Shown in pieces: positions 8,937-16,779 of a stretch of DNA of 64,000 nt. Both the position numbers and the translations under genes were made by a program. This DNA comes from Shinella zoogloeoides (lineage in GTDB: Bacteria > Pseudomonadota > Alphaproteobacteria > Rhizobiales > Rhizobiaceae), in the NCBI RefSeq assembly GCF_030733845.1, contig NZ_CP132311.1, positions 2,235,501 to 2,299,500 of the forward strand. The letters run 5' to 3'. The notes under the pieces are model-generated. The model saw only the letters and a program-made list of their open reading frames with translations. It made no database searches and had not been told where the DNA came from. The number at the start of each line of letters is the position of its first letter. Within the stretch, counting starts at the first letter, position 1.

Positions 8937-9818
8937 ATGACTGTCGAAGCATCGAACGAGGACGGGCAGGTCTCGGCCATTGCCGATCTCGCCATGGCGC
9001 TGCTGGAGGGGATCGGCCGGCTGGATTTTCAGGAGCGCATCATGAACGCCCTGAAGCAGCAGGTCGATTTCGATGCCAGCCTCGTCCTTCTTTATCGCCG
9101 GGAAAGCGCGCCAAAAATCCTGTTCAACGACTGGCGCACGGACCGCGGCCTCTCGAACATCCGGCAATATCTGCAAGGCTACTACCGGCTCGATCCGTTC
9201 TACCGGCTGACGCTGGAGGACGGTATCGACGGAGTGCACCGGCTGAACCAGCTCGACACCAGCTTCGGCGACAGCGACTACTACCGGGAATTCTACCAGT
9301 ATTCCGGCCTGCAGGACGAGATCAACGTCCTGGTCAGCCTCGACGCCGACACCAAATTCGCCATCTCGCTCGCCCGGCGCAACACGCGTCCGGCCTTTAC
9401 CGGCGCCGAGCTGAAATTCCTGCAGACGGCGACGCCCCTTCTGGTCAAGGCGATCGTGCGGCACTACCGCGACCTTCGCCCTGACGGACAGGATGACGAG
9501 CCGATCCTGCAAAGCGCGCTGGCGCAGGCGGTGCGCAATTTCGGCCGCAGCGTGCTGACGAACCGGGAATGCCAGGTGGTGCAGATGGTCCTGCGCGGCC
9601 ATTCGGTGAAGGAAGCCGCCGCCAAGCTCGGCATCGCGCCGGCAACGGTGAAGCTGCACCGCCGCAACCTCTACGCCAAGCTCGACGTGACCTCGCAGGC
9701 AAGCCTCTTCTCCCTCTTCCTCGATGCCGTCTGCTCGGCTGAAAACGCCTTCGACGACCCGCTGGCCGGCTATCTCACCCGCCGCGCCCGGCTGACGGGC
9801 GACCTGCTGCACGCCTAG
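8937..9818 (+). CDS. LuxR-family transcriptional regulator (solo)
   Basis: 293 residues. The C-terminal LuxR HTH is clear: LTNRECQVVQMVLRGHSVKEAAAKLGIAPATVKLHRRNLYAKLDV (about residues 200-250). The N-terminal part (FNDWRTDRG, YLQGYYRLDPFYRL) has the aromatic spacing of ligand-sensing LuxR domains, but the acyl-homoserine-lactone motif WxxxY-D-W is not plain. A similar YY-x-DPFY motif occurs in the second LuxR of the window (24606), so the two may be paralogues. No luxI homologue is present. A 33-residue tail follows the HTH, longer than usual. Confidence 0.85.
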   Translation: MTVEASNEDGQVSAIADLAMALLEGIGRLDFQERIMNALKQQVDFDASLVLLYRRESAPKILFNDWRTDRGLSNIRQYLQGYYRLDPFYRLTLEDGIDGVHRLNQLDTSFGDSDYYREFYQYSGLQDEINVLVSLDADTKFAISLARRNTRPAFTGAELKFLQTATPLLVKAIVRHYRDLRPDGQDDEPILQSALAQAVRNFGRSVLTNRECQVVQMVLRGHSVKEAAAKLGIAPATVKLHRRNLYAKLDVTSQASLFSLFLDAVCSAENAFDDPLAGYLTRRARLTGDLLHA

Positions 9819-9873
9819 CGGCGCCGTGCGTTCCGGGGCGCGGAAATCGGCCCGAACCTTTCCAAATATGAAG

Positions 9874-9898
9874 GGAACAATCGCCGCCCTTGCCGGTT
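9874..9898 (+). promoter_or_regulatory. EcfG-like promoter, GGAAC-N16-GGTT
   Basis: GGAAC at 9874-9878 and GGTT at 9895-9898 are 16 bases apart. The alphaproteobacterial general-stress sigma factor EcfG/RpoE2 recognises GGAAC-N16/17-CGTT. The small gene at 9933 follows 34 bases downstream. Confidence 0.45.
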
Positions 9899-9932
9899 GA
9901 AGCATCGTCAATGACGATAGGCGTGATCGCAT

Positions 9933-10130
9933 ATGCCCGACCAATCCAAGCTCTTTCCCGACCATAGAAGGCTGTCGGGGGAACGCTACACGGTGGAAAC
10001 CTTTCGCGCGGCCTATGACCTCTCCCAACAGGAGGCCAAGCGGCTGTACGACAAGTTCGGTCCCTCCAAGAGGGAACTCGATCTCCTCATGCGCGCAAGA
10101 CGCGACCCCGAGCAGTTCCTGAACTTTTGA
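9933..10130 (+). CDS. Small conserved rhizobial protein, unknown function
   Basis: 65 residues, basic and probably helical (RYTVETFRAAYDLSQQEAKRLYDKFG), ending in DPEQFLNF. It resembles the small DUF3606-type proteins in which a short HTH-like helical pair is followed by a GPS (here KFGPSKRELD), but the match is not firm. No signal or membrane segment. Preceded by a GGAAC-type promoter-like sequence, which points to stress induction. Followed 32 bases later by another small gene. Confidence 0.6.
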   Translation: MPDQSKLFPDHRRLSGERYTVETFRAAYDLSQQEAKRLYDKFGPSKRELDLLMRARRDPEQFLNF

Positions 10131-10162
10131 AAGCCCGGCACTCTAGAAGCAAGGAGCCGACC

Positions 10163-10450
10163 ATGACGATCGAAAATCCCAAGCCCGGCGCTCCCGGCAC
10201 CACGGAGCAGTCTCCCCGCTGGGAAGGCCCGGAAGCCACCCGCCCGCGCGGCTACATGCCCGCCAAGGACGACCCGGATCATGACCCCGACGCCCACGGC
10301 GAGACCAATGCCGATCCCTCGCGCGAAAAGCTGAGCGACGCCGGCAAGACCAAGGACGGCGAACCGGAAAGCGAAGAAGAGAAGATCAAGCGCGAGCAGG
10401 CCACCAATCCCGCGCTGATGCCGATCGGCGACCCGGCCGGCGCGGCATAG
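10163..10450 (+). CDS. Small acidic, probably disordered protein
   Basis: 95 residues from the ATG at 10163, which has AGGAG 7 bases upstream. The composition is rich in Pro, Glu, Asp and Lys (KDDPDHDPDAHGETNADPS; ESEEEKIKREQATNP), with no predicted fold, membrane helix or Cys. It is probably co-expressed with the small gene before it and is followed by a strong terminator at 10473. No function recognised. Confidence 0.6.
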   Translation: MTIENPKPGAPGTTEQSPRWEGPEATRPRGYMPAKDDPDHDPDAHGETNADPSREKLSDAGKTKDGEPESEEEKIKREQATNPALMPIGDPAGAA

Positions 10451-10472
10451 GCAAAGCACACAGAAGACCAAC

Positions 10473-10498
10473 AAGAACCCGCCTGACGGCGGGTTCTT
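10473..10498. terminator. Bidirectional intrinsic terminator, 11-bp stem with TGAC loop
   Basis: AAGAACCCGCC and GGCGGGTTCTT pair perfectly around TGAC. It separates the converging small plus-strand genes and the minus-strand MFS gene. Confidence 0.8.
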
Positions 10499-10509
10499 GC
10501 ATGTTCGCG

Positions 10510-11727
10510 TCATGCAGCCGCCATTGCCGCTTCCCGCGACTTCGGCACCGGCCGGAAGGTCATGGCGATCAGGAATGCGCCAAGGCCGATGCCCCAGGAG
10601 CCGACATAGAGCCAGGTATAGCTGGCGAAGGTATCGTAGATCAGCCCGCCGGCCACCGGCCCCAGCGCCATGCCGAGGCTGCCGGCCATGGCCGTGCCGC
10701 CGATGACGGTGCCCATCATGCGCAGCGGGAAGTTTTCCCGCGCGATGACCGCATAGAGCGGCATGACGCCGGCATAGATGAATCCGAACAGGGCAGCGAC
10801 GATGTAGAAGGAAGCCAGCCCGCCGGTGAAAATATAGGCGAGTGCGCCGAAGGCCTGGGCGAAGAGGCCGAGCACCAGGATGTGCTTGGCGCCGAACCTG
10901 TCGCCGAGAATGCCGAAGGCCACGCGCCCGCCCATGCCGGCCAGCCCCTCGATGCTGTAGATCGTGACGGCCGCGATCATCGGGATGCCGCAGGTGATGG
11001 CATAGCTCACCGTATGGAAGATCGGCCCGGAATGGGTGGCGCAGCAGAAGAAGTTGGTGAGGCACAGGATGATGAACTGCGGTGACCTCAGCACCTCGCG
11101 CGTCGTCATACTCTCCTGCGGTTCGTCCGCCGCGGAGGAAGCGTCGCCGCCCGCCTCCAGCGCCGGCGCGCGCCTGACCAGCAGCGAGACGGGGATCATC
11201 ACCACCGCGACCACGAGGGCGATGATCTGCAACGAGGTGCGCCAGTCGTGCATGGTAATGAGCCAGGCGGCGAAGGGCGACATGGTCATCGGCGCCATGC
11301 CCATGCCCGCCGAAACGAGCGAGACGGCAAGACTGCGGTGCGTGTCGAACCAGCCCGTCACGCAGGCCATCATCGGCGCGAAGATCGCGGCGACCGAAGC
11401 GCCGACGACAAGGCCGAAGACGAACTGGAACGCGACGAGCGAGGTGGCAAGGCTCGCCAGCGCAAGGCTCGCTGCGAGCAGGACGGAACCCGTCAGCACG
11501 ACGGGCCGCGGCCCCCAGCGGTCCGAAAGGCTGCCCCAGAACATGCTGGCGAAGGCGAGCGCGAGGAAGCCGACGGTCATAGCCGTGGAAATGCCCGTGA
11601 CCGACCAGCCGGTATCCTTGGAAATCGGCAGCAGGAACACGGGCAGCGCGAACATGGCGCCGATGGCGATGCAGCCGAGCAGGCCGCCCGCGGCGACGAT
11701 CACCCAGCGATAATGCGTATCGATCAT
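10510..11727 (-). CDS. MFS transporter (monocarboxylate/oxalate-formate-antiporter type)
   Basis: 405 residues with about twelve membrane helices. The start at 11727 (MIDTHYRW) lies six bases after GGAGGAG; an in-frame ATG at 11733 abuts that site and is less likely. The first half has the MFS signature in GSLSDRWGPRPVVLTGS between helices 2 and 3, and the second half the matching GILGDRFGAKHILVLG. The central loop is short and charged. Substrate likely a small carboxylate, by family resemblance. It stands alone on the minus strand and ends in the terminator at 10473. Confidence 0.85.
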   Translation of the reverse strand: MIDTHYRWVIVAAGGLLGCIAIGAMFALPVFLLPISKDTGWSVTGISTAMTVGFLALAFASMFWGSLSDRWGPRPVVLTGSVLLAASLALASLATSLVAFQFVFGLVVGASVAAIFAPMMACVTGWFDTHRSLAVSLVSAGMGMAPMTMSPFAAWLITMHDWRTSLQIIALVVAVVMIPVSLLVRRAPALEAGGDASSAADEPQESMTTREVLRSPQFIILCLTNFFCCATHSGPIFHTVSYAITCGIPMIAAVTIYSIEGLAGMGGRVAFGILGDRFGAKHILVLGLFAQAFGALAYIFTGGLASFYIVAALFGFIYAGVMPLYAVIARENFPLRMMGTVIGGTAMAGSLGMALGPVAGGLIYDTFASYTWLYVGSWGIGLGAFLIAMTFRPVPKSREAAMAAA

Positions 11728-12010
11728 TGTCATCTCCTCCAGGATCGGCCGGCAGGCGGAGGCCGCGCCGGCTCATCGTGTCCGCCTGAAAGACGCTGGC
11801 GGCGGCTCCCTTCCGACATCACCATGAAAGAATTTCACGATGACGCCGAACATGGACCGCGGCAAGCCGGGCGATGCGAGATCCGGCAGCCGCACCCTCC
11901 GCCAGAAAGGGCTTGAATGCGGGCCGCAAAACGCCTTTCCTCGGCGACGAACGGCCCGAGACTAGCCGGCGGTATCTGCGGGCGGGAGTTACAAGTGTGA
12001 CGGGAATGCC

Positions 12011-13231
12011 ATGGACTCGATGATCACCGCCGCCGCCCGGGCGCTTGCCGCGGGCGATCCGCTCGGCGCATTGAACCGCGTGGCGCTGCGCGACGACGCC
12101 CCGGCGCTCGCGCTGCGCGGCATCGCCATGGCCCAGCTCGGCGATCTCGACCGGGCCAAGGCGCTGCTGAAGAGCGCTGCCCGCGCCTTCGGCCCGCGCG
12201 AGGCGATAGCGCGGGCACGCTGCGTGGTCGCCGAGGCGGAAATCGCCCTCGTCTCGCGCGATCTTGCCTGGCCGGTGAAGGCGCTCGCCGCGGCCGGCGC
12301 CACGCTCGAAATCCATGGCGACCGGCTGAACGCCGCCCATGCCAGGACGCTCGCCATCCGCCGCCTGCTGCTGATCGGCCGGCTGGACGAGGCGGCCGCC
12401 CTGCTTTCGGACATCGATGCGGCCACCCTGCCCCCACCGCTGCGGGCGGCGCACGAGCTTGCCGCCGCCGGCATCGCGATCCGCCGCCTGCGCATCGCCG
12501 CGGCGCGCGAGGCCTTTGCGCGCGCAGCCGCGGCGGCCCGGCAAGCCGGTATCCCGGCCGTGGCGGCCGAGGTCGCGGACGCGGCCTCCGTCCTGCAAAA
12601 ACCGGCCGCCCGCCTGATCGCCCGCGGCGAAGACCACCTGCTGCTGCCGGATGCCATCGAGGCGCTGCTTGCCACCGACAAGCTCGTCGTCGATGCCTGC
12701 CGGCATGTCGTGCGCCAAGGCGAGGCGGCGATCTCGCTCGCCACGCGCCCGGTTCTCTTTTCCCTGCTGTGCACGCTTGCCGAGGCCTTTCCGGGCGATG
12801 CCAAGCGCGGCACGCTGCTTCTCCGCGCCTTTCGCGCCCGCCATGCCGACGAGTCGCATCGCGCCCGGCTGCGCGTGGAAATGGGCCGGCTGCGCGCCGA
12901 ACTCGCGGGATTTGCACAGATCGACGCCACCAAGGACGGCTTCGTGCTCATCCCGCACGATGGCCGCGACGTCGTGGTGCTGGCCCCGCCGCTCGACGAG
13001 CCGCATGCCGACGTGCTGGCGCTCTTCGCCGACGGGGAAGCCTGGTCGAGCTCGGCGCTCGCCATCGCGCTCGGCACCAGCCCGCGCACCGTTCAGCGGG
13101 CGCTGGACCGGCTTGCCGCCGCCGGCAAGGTGCAGACGGTCGGCCGCGGGCGCATGCGGCGCTGGTTGACGCCGACGCCCGGCGCGTTCTCGACACTCTT
13201 GTTACTCCCAGGTCCTCTGCCAGGCGACTAG
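12011..13231 (+). CDS. Helical-repeat protein with C-terminal winged helix, putative regulator
   Basis: 406 residues, Ala/Arg-rich. The first 280 or so residues form tandem alpha-helical, TPR-like pairs (ALRGIAMAQLGDLDRAKALLKSAARAFG; AREAFARAAAAARQAG). The C-terminus holds a helix-turn-helix: WSSSALAIALGTSPRTVQRALDRLAAAGKVQTVGRGRMRRW (about 340-385), with the wing ending in a basic Arg cluster. The arrangement suggests a transcription factor whose sensor is a TPR scaffold. The beta-propeller gene begins 33 bases later, so the two are probably co-transcribed. Confidence 0.7.
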   Translation: MDSMITAAARALAAGDPLGALNRVALRDDAPALALRGIAMAQLGDLDRAKALLKSAARAFGPREAIARARCVVAEAEIALVSRDLAWPVKALAAAGATLEIHGDRLNAAHARTLAIRRLLLIGRLDEAAALLSDIDAATLPPPLRAAHELAAAGIAIRRLRIAAAREAFARAAAAARQAGIPAVAAEVADAASVLQKPAARLIARGEDHLLLPDAIEALLATDKLVVDACRHVVRQGEAAISLATRPVLFSLLCTLAEAFPGDAKRGTLLLRAFRARHADESHRARLRVEMGRLRAELAGFAQIDATKDGFVLIPHDGRDVVVLAPPLDEPHADVLALFADGEAWSSSALAIALGTSPRTVQRALDRLAAAGKVQTVGRGRMRRWLTPTPGAFSTLLLLPGPLPGD

Positions 13232-13264
13232 GATCAGGCCATCAACGATCCAAAGGAGATTTCG

Positions 13265-13897
13265 ATGACCACCTCTCAGGCAGACATCATCCGCGAATAC
13301 GGTCCCTTCCCCGGCGTGGAGCAGGTCCACGGTGTCACCTTCGACGGAAAGAACGTATGGTTCGCCGCCGGCGATGACCTCAAGGCGGTGAGCCCGGACG
13401 ACGGCCGGGTGCTGCGCACCATCGACGTGGCGGCCCATGCCGGCACCGCCTATGACGGGCGCCATCTCTTCCAGATATCCGAAGACCGGATCCACAAGAT
13501 CGATCCCGCGTCCGGCACCGTGCTCGCCACCATTCCCGCGCCCGGCAAGGGCGGCGATTCCGGCCTCACCTGGGCGGAAGGCTCGCTCTGGGTCGGCGAA
13601 TACCGCAGCAGGCAGATCCACCAGATCGATCCGGAAACCGGCGACGTGATCCGCGTGATCCAGAGCAACCGCATGGTGACGGGCGTCACCTGGGTAGACG
13701 GCGAACTCTGGCACGGCACCTGGGAGAATGACGAAAGCGACCTGCGCCATATCGATCCCGAGACCGGCGCCGTGCTCGACACGATCGTCATGCCGGCCGG
13801 CACGGGCGTCTCCGGCCTCGAATCCGACGGCGCCGACCGCTTCTTCTGCGGCGGCGGGCGAAGCGGCATGATCCGCGCCGTCCGCCGCCCGCGCTGA
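13265..13897 (+). CDS. Beta-propeller protein (Vgb/glutamine-cyclotransferase-like)
   Basis: 210 residues without a signal peptide. It consists of repeated blade units of the pattern GxxFDGKNVWFAAGDDLKAVSPDDG, AYDGRHLFQISEDRIHKIDPASG, TWAEGSLWVGEYRSRQIHQIDPETG and TWVDGELWHGTWENDESDLRHIDPETG, i.e. at least four blades each ending in IDPxTG. This is typical of Vgb-like lyases and plant-type glutamine cyclotransferases, but their catalytic residues are not established here. A ligand-binding or sensing role next to the TPR-winged-helix protein is equally possible. Confidence 0.75.
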   Translation: MTTSQADIIREYGPFPGVEQVHGVTFDGKNVWFAAGDDLKAVSPDDGRVLRTIDVAAHAGTAYDGRHLFQISEDRIHKIDPASGTVLATIPAPGKGGDSGLTWAEGSLWVGEYRSRQIHQIDPETGDVIRVIQSNRMVTGVTWVDGELWHGTWENDESDLRHIDPETGAVLDTIVMPAGTGVSGLESDGADRFFCGGGRSGMIRAVRRPR

Positions 13898-13910
13898 TCT
13901 TCGCTTACGT

Positions 13911-14771
13911 CTAAAATCCGTGGGTGCCGTCGTAGCCGTTGACCGGCGGCGGCGCCCAGCCTTCCGGCAGGCCCTTCGCCTTGTAGATTTCCACCACCAT
14001 CGGATAGCAGGCCGCCGTATCGGAGGAATGCTGCGCCGAGCAGTCTCCGCCCGGGCAGGCCGACATGCAGCCGAGAAGATCGATCTCGGCGAAGAATTCC
14101 AGATAGTCGCCCGGCCGCACCGGGCTGGCCTTCATGAAATACTGTCCCGTATCGCGGGTGAAGCCCGTGCACATGAAAACGTTCAGCACGTCGTGCACAT
14201 AGGTTTCCGCCTCGCGCGGCGCCATGCCGGTCTTCTGCGCGAAGGCGCGCGTCAGGTTCGAATGGCAGCAATGGTGGTACTGCCCGCCATGGCTCAGGAG
14301 ATTGTGCGTATAGGGATCGCACCGCGTGCCGATCACGTCATGCACGGCCCCGCCGAACGCGTCGAAGCCGTACCAGTCCAGCGTATCGTGTGTGATCGTC
14401 GCGATGGGGCGCAGGTAGGGGAAGTTGGAGAAGAGCTGGTCGCCGAGCCCGACATGGGTGCCGTTCAGCGCGCGGGTCTTGCCGGTATAGAGCCGTTCGC
14501 GAAGATCGTTGGCGTTGAAGAGGTTGAGGTCACCCACCTGCGGGCCCTCGCTGCTGACGATGCGGCAGAAGTGCCCGGCCGGCACCGTCCACGTCGCCGC
14601 CTCGCGCGGCGGCACCACGACCGTCTCGATCAGCTCCAGGTCGTCCCGCAGCGCGCGGTAGGCCGCAAGGTCGGGCCGCGGCAGCGTCTCGACCGGATAG
14701 CAGATCACCGGCTTTATCGCCTTGCGGGCAGCGGCATCGGCAGGCGCGGCGGTTATCGGATTGGGCTTCAT
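13911..14771 (-). CDS. DUF1989 (urea-carboxylase-associated) family protein
   Basis: 286 residues of the DUF1989 family. Key stretches are the PAGHFCRIVSSEGPQVGDLNLFNA segment, the Cys/His-rich SHGGQYHHCCHSNLTRAF and the C-terminal LLGCMSACPGGDCSAQHSSD, which together look like a metal site. The family is found next to urea carboxylase and amino-acid/amine degradation genes; its exact reaction is not settled. Start at 14771 has GGGAGGA upstream. Convergent with the propeller gene. An inverted repeat at 14816 lies just upstream. Confidence 0.85.
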   Translation of the reverse strand: MKPNPITAAPADAAARKAIKPVICYPVETLPRPDLAAYRALRDDLELIETVVVPPREAATWTVPAGHFCRIVSSEGPQVGDLNLFNANDLRERLYTGKTRALNGTHVGLGDQLFSNFPYLRPIATITHDTLDWYGFDAFGGAVHDVIGTRCDPYTHNLLSHGGQYHHCCHSNLTRAFAQKTGMAPREAETYVHDVLNVFMCTGFTRDTGQYFMKASPVRPGDYLEFFAEIDLLGCMSACPGGDCSAQHSSDTAACYPMVVEIYKAKGLPEGWAPPPVNGYDGTHGF

Positions 14772-14815
14772 GACGTCCTCCCTCTCGGCAGGATGAGTGC
14801 CCTGCCCCTCAATCT

Positions 14816-14846
14816 TGTTGAATGAGGCTACTATTATTGTTCAACA
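14816..14846. promoter_or_regulatory. Inverted repeat TGTTGAA-N17-TTCAACA
   Basis: A 7-bp palindrome with a 17-base AT-rich centre, 45 bases upstream of the DUF1989 start and about 115 bases upstream of the small membrane protein gene. It fits an operator for a dimeric regulator in this divergent region. Confidence 0.35.
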
Positions 14847-14961
14847 GCATCCAGTTCAAGCCGCGACGTGGCGTGTCGGACGCCAGCCCCTGCCAGCTCC
14901 CAGCTTGACAGGCCGCATGCCAGACGCGACACCGTCCCTCCCCACGCGACGAGGTGCTGGC

Positions 14962-15285
14962 ATGGCCATCGACTGGACCTACATTCAGGAAAACTACGAC
15001 TGGCTCGGCCATATGGTCGAGGCCTTCGTCATGGCCGTGATCGTCGCGCTCATCGCGCGCGTCCTCTACCGCTGGCGCGATTCCTTCGTCATCGGGCTCG
15101 CCTTCGCCATGGGCCATTTCCACGGCCGCGAGAAACGCGACTACGAGGTCTCCGTGCACATGCCGCCGCCCCATCTCGACGGCTATTGCATGTGGGACTG
15201 GAGCTGGGACCAGATGACCGATTTCTGGCCGACCGCCCTCTTCCTCATGGTGCTTCTTTTTTTCGTGATCCGGCGCAAGGCCTGA
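14962..15285 (+). CDS. Small membrane protein with two transmembrane helices
   Basis: 107 residues. A first hydrophobic helix (MVEAFVMAVIVALIARVLY) follows a short N-terminus, then comes a soluble loop rich in His, Trp and Asp (AMGHFHGREKRDYEV; DGYCMWDWSWDQMTDFWP), and a second helix (ALFLMVLLFFVIRRKA) ends at a basic tail. GAGG lies about 8 bases upstream of the ATG. The His/Trp-rich loop might hold a metal or cofactor, but no family is recognised. It precedes the P450 gene by 45 bases in the same direction. Confidence 0.65.
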   Translation: MAIDWTYIQENYDWLGHMVEAFVMAVIVALIARVLYRWRDSFVIGLAFAMGHFHGREKRDYEVSVHMPPPHLDGYCMWDWSWDQMTDFWPTALFLMVLLFFVIRRKA

Positions 15286-15330
15286 CGGCTTGCGGCGATT
15301 GACAGTTACAACCCATTGTTTAGACGTTAG

Positions 15331-16779
15331 GTGCAAACAACAATTGGCACCCCTATGCTCGCCTGGCTCCAGAAACCGGTCAATTTCCACGAATTCCATG
15401 GCGAGGGCGTGTTCGAGCCCGTGCGTGCGCAGGACTATGCCGGCCCGCCCGGAAAGCCGCTGAACCTGCTGCTGCAGGCTAGAGCCGACTTCCTGTCGAT
15501 CTGGCGTGCCGGCGACTATAGCGAAGGCATTTCGCAGATCCGCGTCCTCGGACGGCAGGTGGTGGTGGTCAACAGCCCGGCGCTCATCCGCGACGTGGTC
15601 GTCAAGCGGCAGGAGAACTACGAGCGCAAGAGCCCGCAGATGCGCCGGGCGCTTGAGCACCTGCTCGGCGACGGGCTGTTCATTTCCGATGGCGAGACCT
15701 GGCGCCAGCGGCGCGCGCTGGTCGCCGACATCGTGCACATGAACCGCGTGCCCGCCTTCGGCCCGGTCATGGAAAAGACGGCAAGCGAGCTCGTCGAGCA
15801 CTGGAATGCCGTTCCCGAGGGCACCACCCTCAACGCGCTGCACGAAATGGCGGGACTGACGGCGGAGATCATCTCCCGCGCCGTCTTCGGCAACCAGCTC
15901 GGCGAAGAGGGCGCGGCCTCCGTGTCCGAAGGCTTTTCGAGCTACCAGTCGCTGATCGACTCGATCAATCTCGGCTATTTCCTCGGCTTCGACGACGGCC
16001 TGCCGATTCTGCGCACGCCCTCGCTGCGCCGCTCCGTGAAGCGTATCCACCGGGTCATCGACAAGGTCGTCGAGGACCATCTTGCCGGCCGCGGCGACCA
16101 CAATTCGATGGTTGAGCTCCTGATCCGCCGGCAGCAGCGCAACCCCGAGCTCAAGCTCGACGTGGTGGCGCTCCGCAACGAGGCCGCGACTATCTTCATG
16201 GCCGGGCATGAGACGACGGCCGCAACACTGACCTGGGCCTGGTATCTGCTCGCCCGCGCGCCGTGGGTGGAGCGGTCGGTCCACGAGGAGATCGCCCGCG
16301 TCTGCGGCGACCGGACGCCAACCATCGACGATGTGCCCAATCTGGAATGGTGCAAGGCGGTGATCGAGGAGACGCTTCGCCTCTACCCGCCGGTGCCGAT
16401 CCTGGCGCGGCAGAACCGCAAGGCGGACGAACTCGGCGGCGTTACCATCGCGGCCAATTCGCTGATCCTCATCGTACCCTGGCTGCTGCACCGCACGGGA
16501 AGCCTGTTTGCCGAGCCGCACCGCTTCCTGCCAGAGCGTTTCATGGAAGGGCGCCGGCCGACGTCCTACAGCTACATTCCCTTCGCCAGCGGCCCGCGCG
16601 TCTGCCCGGGCCTGCATTTCGGGCTCACCGAGGCCGTTCTGTGCCTTGCGATCATCGCGCAGCGTTTCCGCGTGCGCGTGCCGGAAAAGCACAGGGTCGA
16701 GCCCGTCTGCCGCCTGACGCTGCGCCCGCGCGACGGCCTGCCCGTCACCCTCGAAAAGCGCGCCGGAGCGCCCGCATGA
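15331..16779 (+). CDS. Cytochrome P450
   Basis: 482 residues if the GTG at 15331 is used; an ATG at 15355 (MLAWLQKPVNF) is an equally possible start, and neither has a good ribosome site. All P450 hallmarks are present: I-helix AGHETTAATLTW, K-helix ETLR in EETLRLYPP, and heme loop FASGPRVCPG with the thiolate Cys near residue 425. There is no membrane anchor, so it is a soluble bacterial monooxygenase needing separate redox partners, none of which is nearby. The stop overlaps the acyltransferase ATG (ATGA), so the two are co-translated. This links heme-dependent hydroxylation to acyl-lipid chemistry, by inference. Confidence 0.92.
   Translation: MQTTIGTPMLAWLQKPVNFHEFHGEGVFEPVRAQDYAGPPGKPLNLLLQARADFLSIWRAGDYSEGISQIRVLGRQVVVVNSPALIRDVVVKRQENYERKSPQMRRALEHLLGDGLFISDGETWRQRRALVADIVHMNRVPAFGPVMEKTASELVEHWNAVPEGTTLNALHEMAGLTAEIISRAVFGNQLGEEGAASVSEGFSSYQSLIDSINLGYFLGFDDGLPILRTPSLRRSVKRIHRVIDKVVEDHLAGRGDHNSMVELLIRRQQRNPELKLDVVALRNEAATIFMAGHETTAATLTWAWYLLARAPWVERSVHEEIARVCGDRTPTIDDVPNLEWCKAVIEETLRLYPPVPILARQNRKADELGGVTIAANSLILIVPWLLHRTGSLFAEPHRFLPERFMEGRRPTSYSYIPFASGPRVCPGLHFGLTEAVLCLAIIAQRFRVRVPEKHRVEPVCRLTLRPRDGLPVTLEKRAGAPA

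Noticed and set aside
6778..8940. 720-codon plus-strand frame over the GntR and serine hydrolase genes
   Set aside because: Shadow of two clearly conserved minus-strand genes; product has no recognisable domain.
14809..16692. 627-codon minus-strand frame over the P450
   Set aside because: Antisense to a P450 with every motif intact; Arg/His/Gly-rich product.
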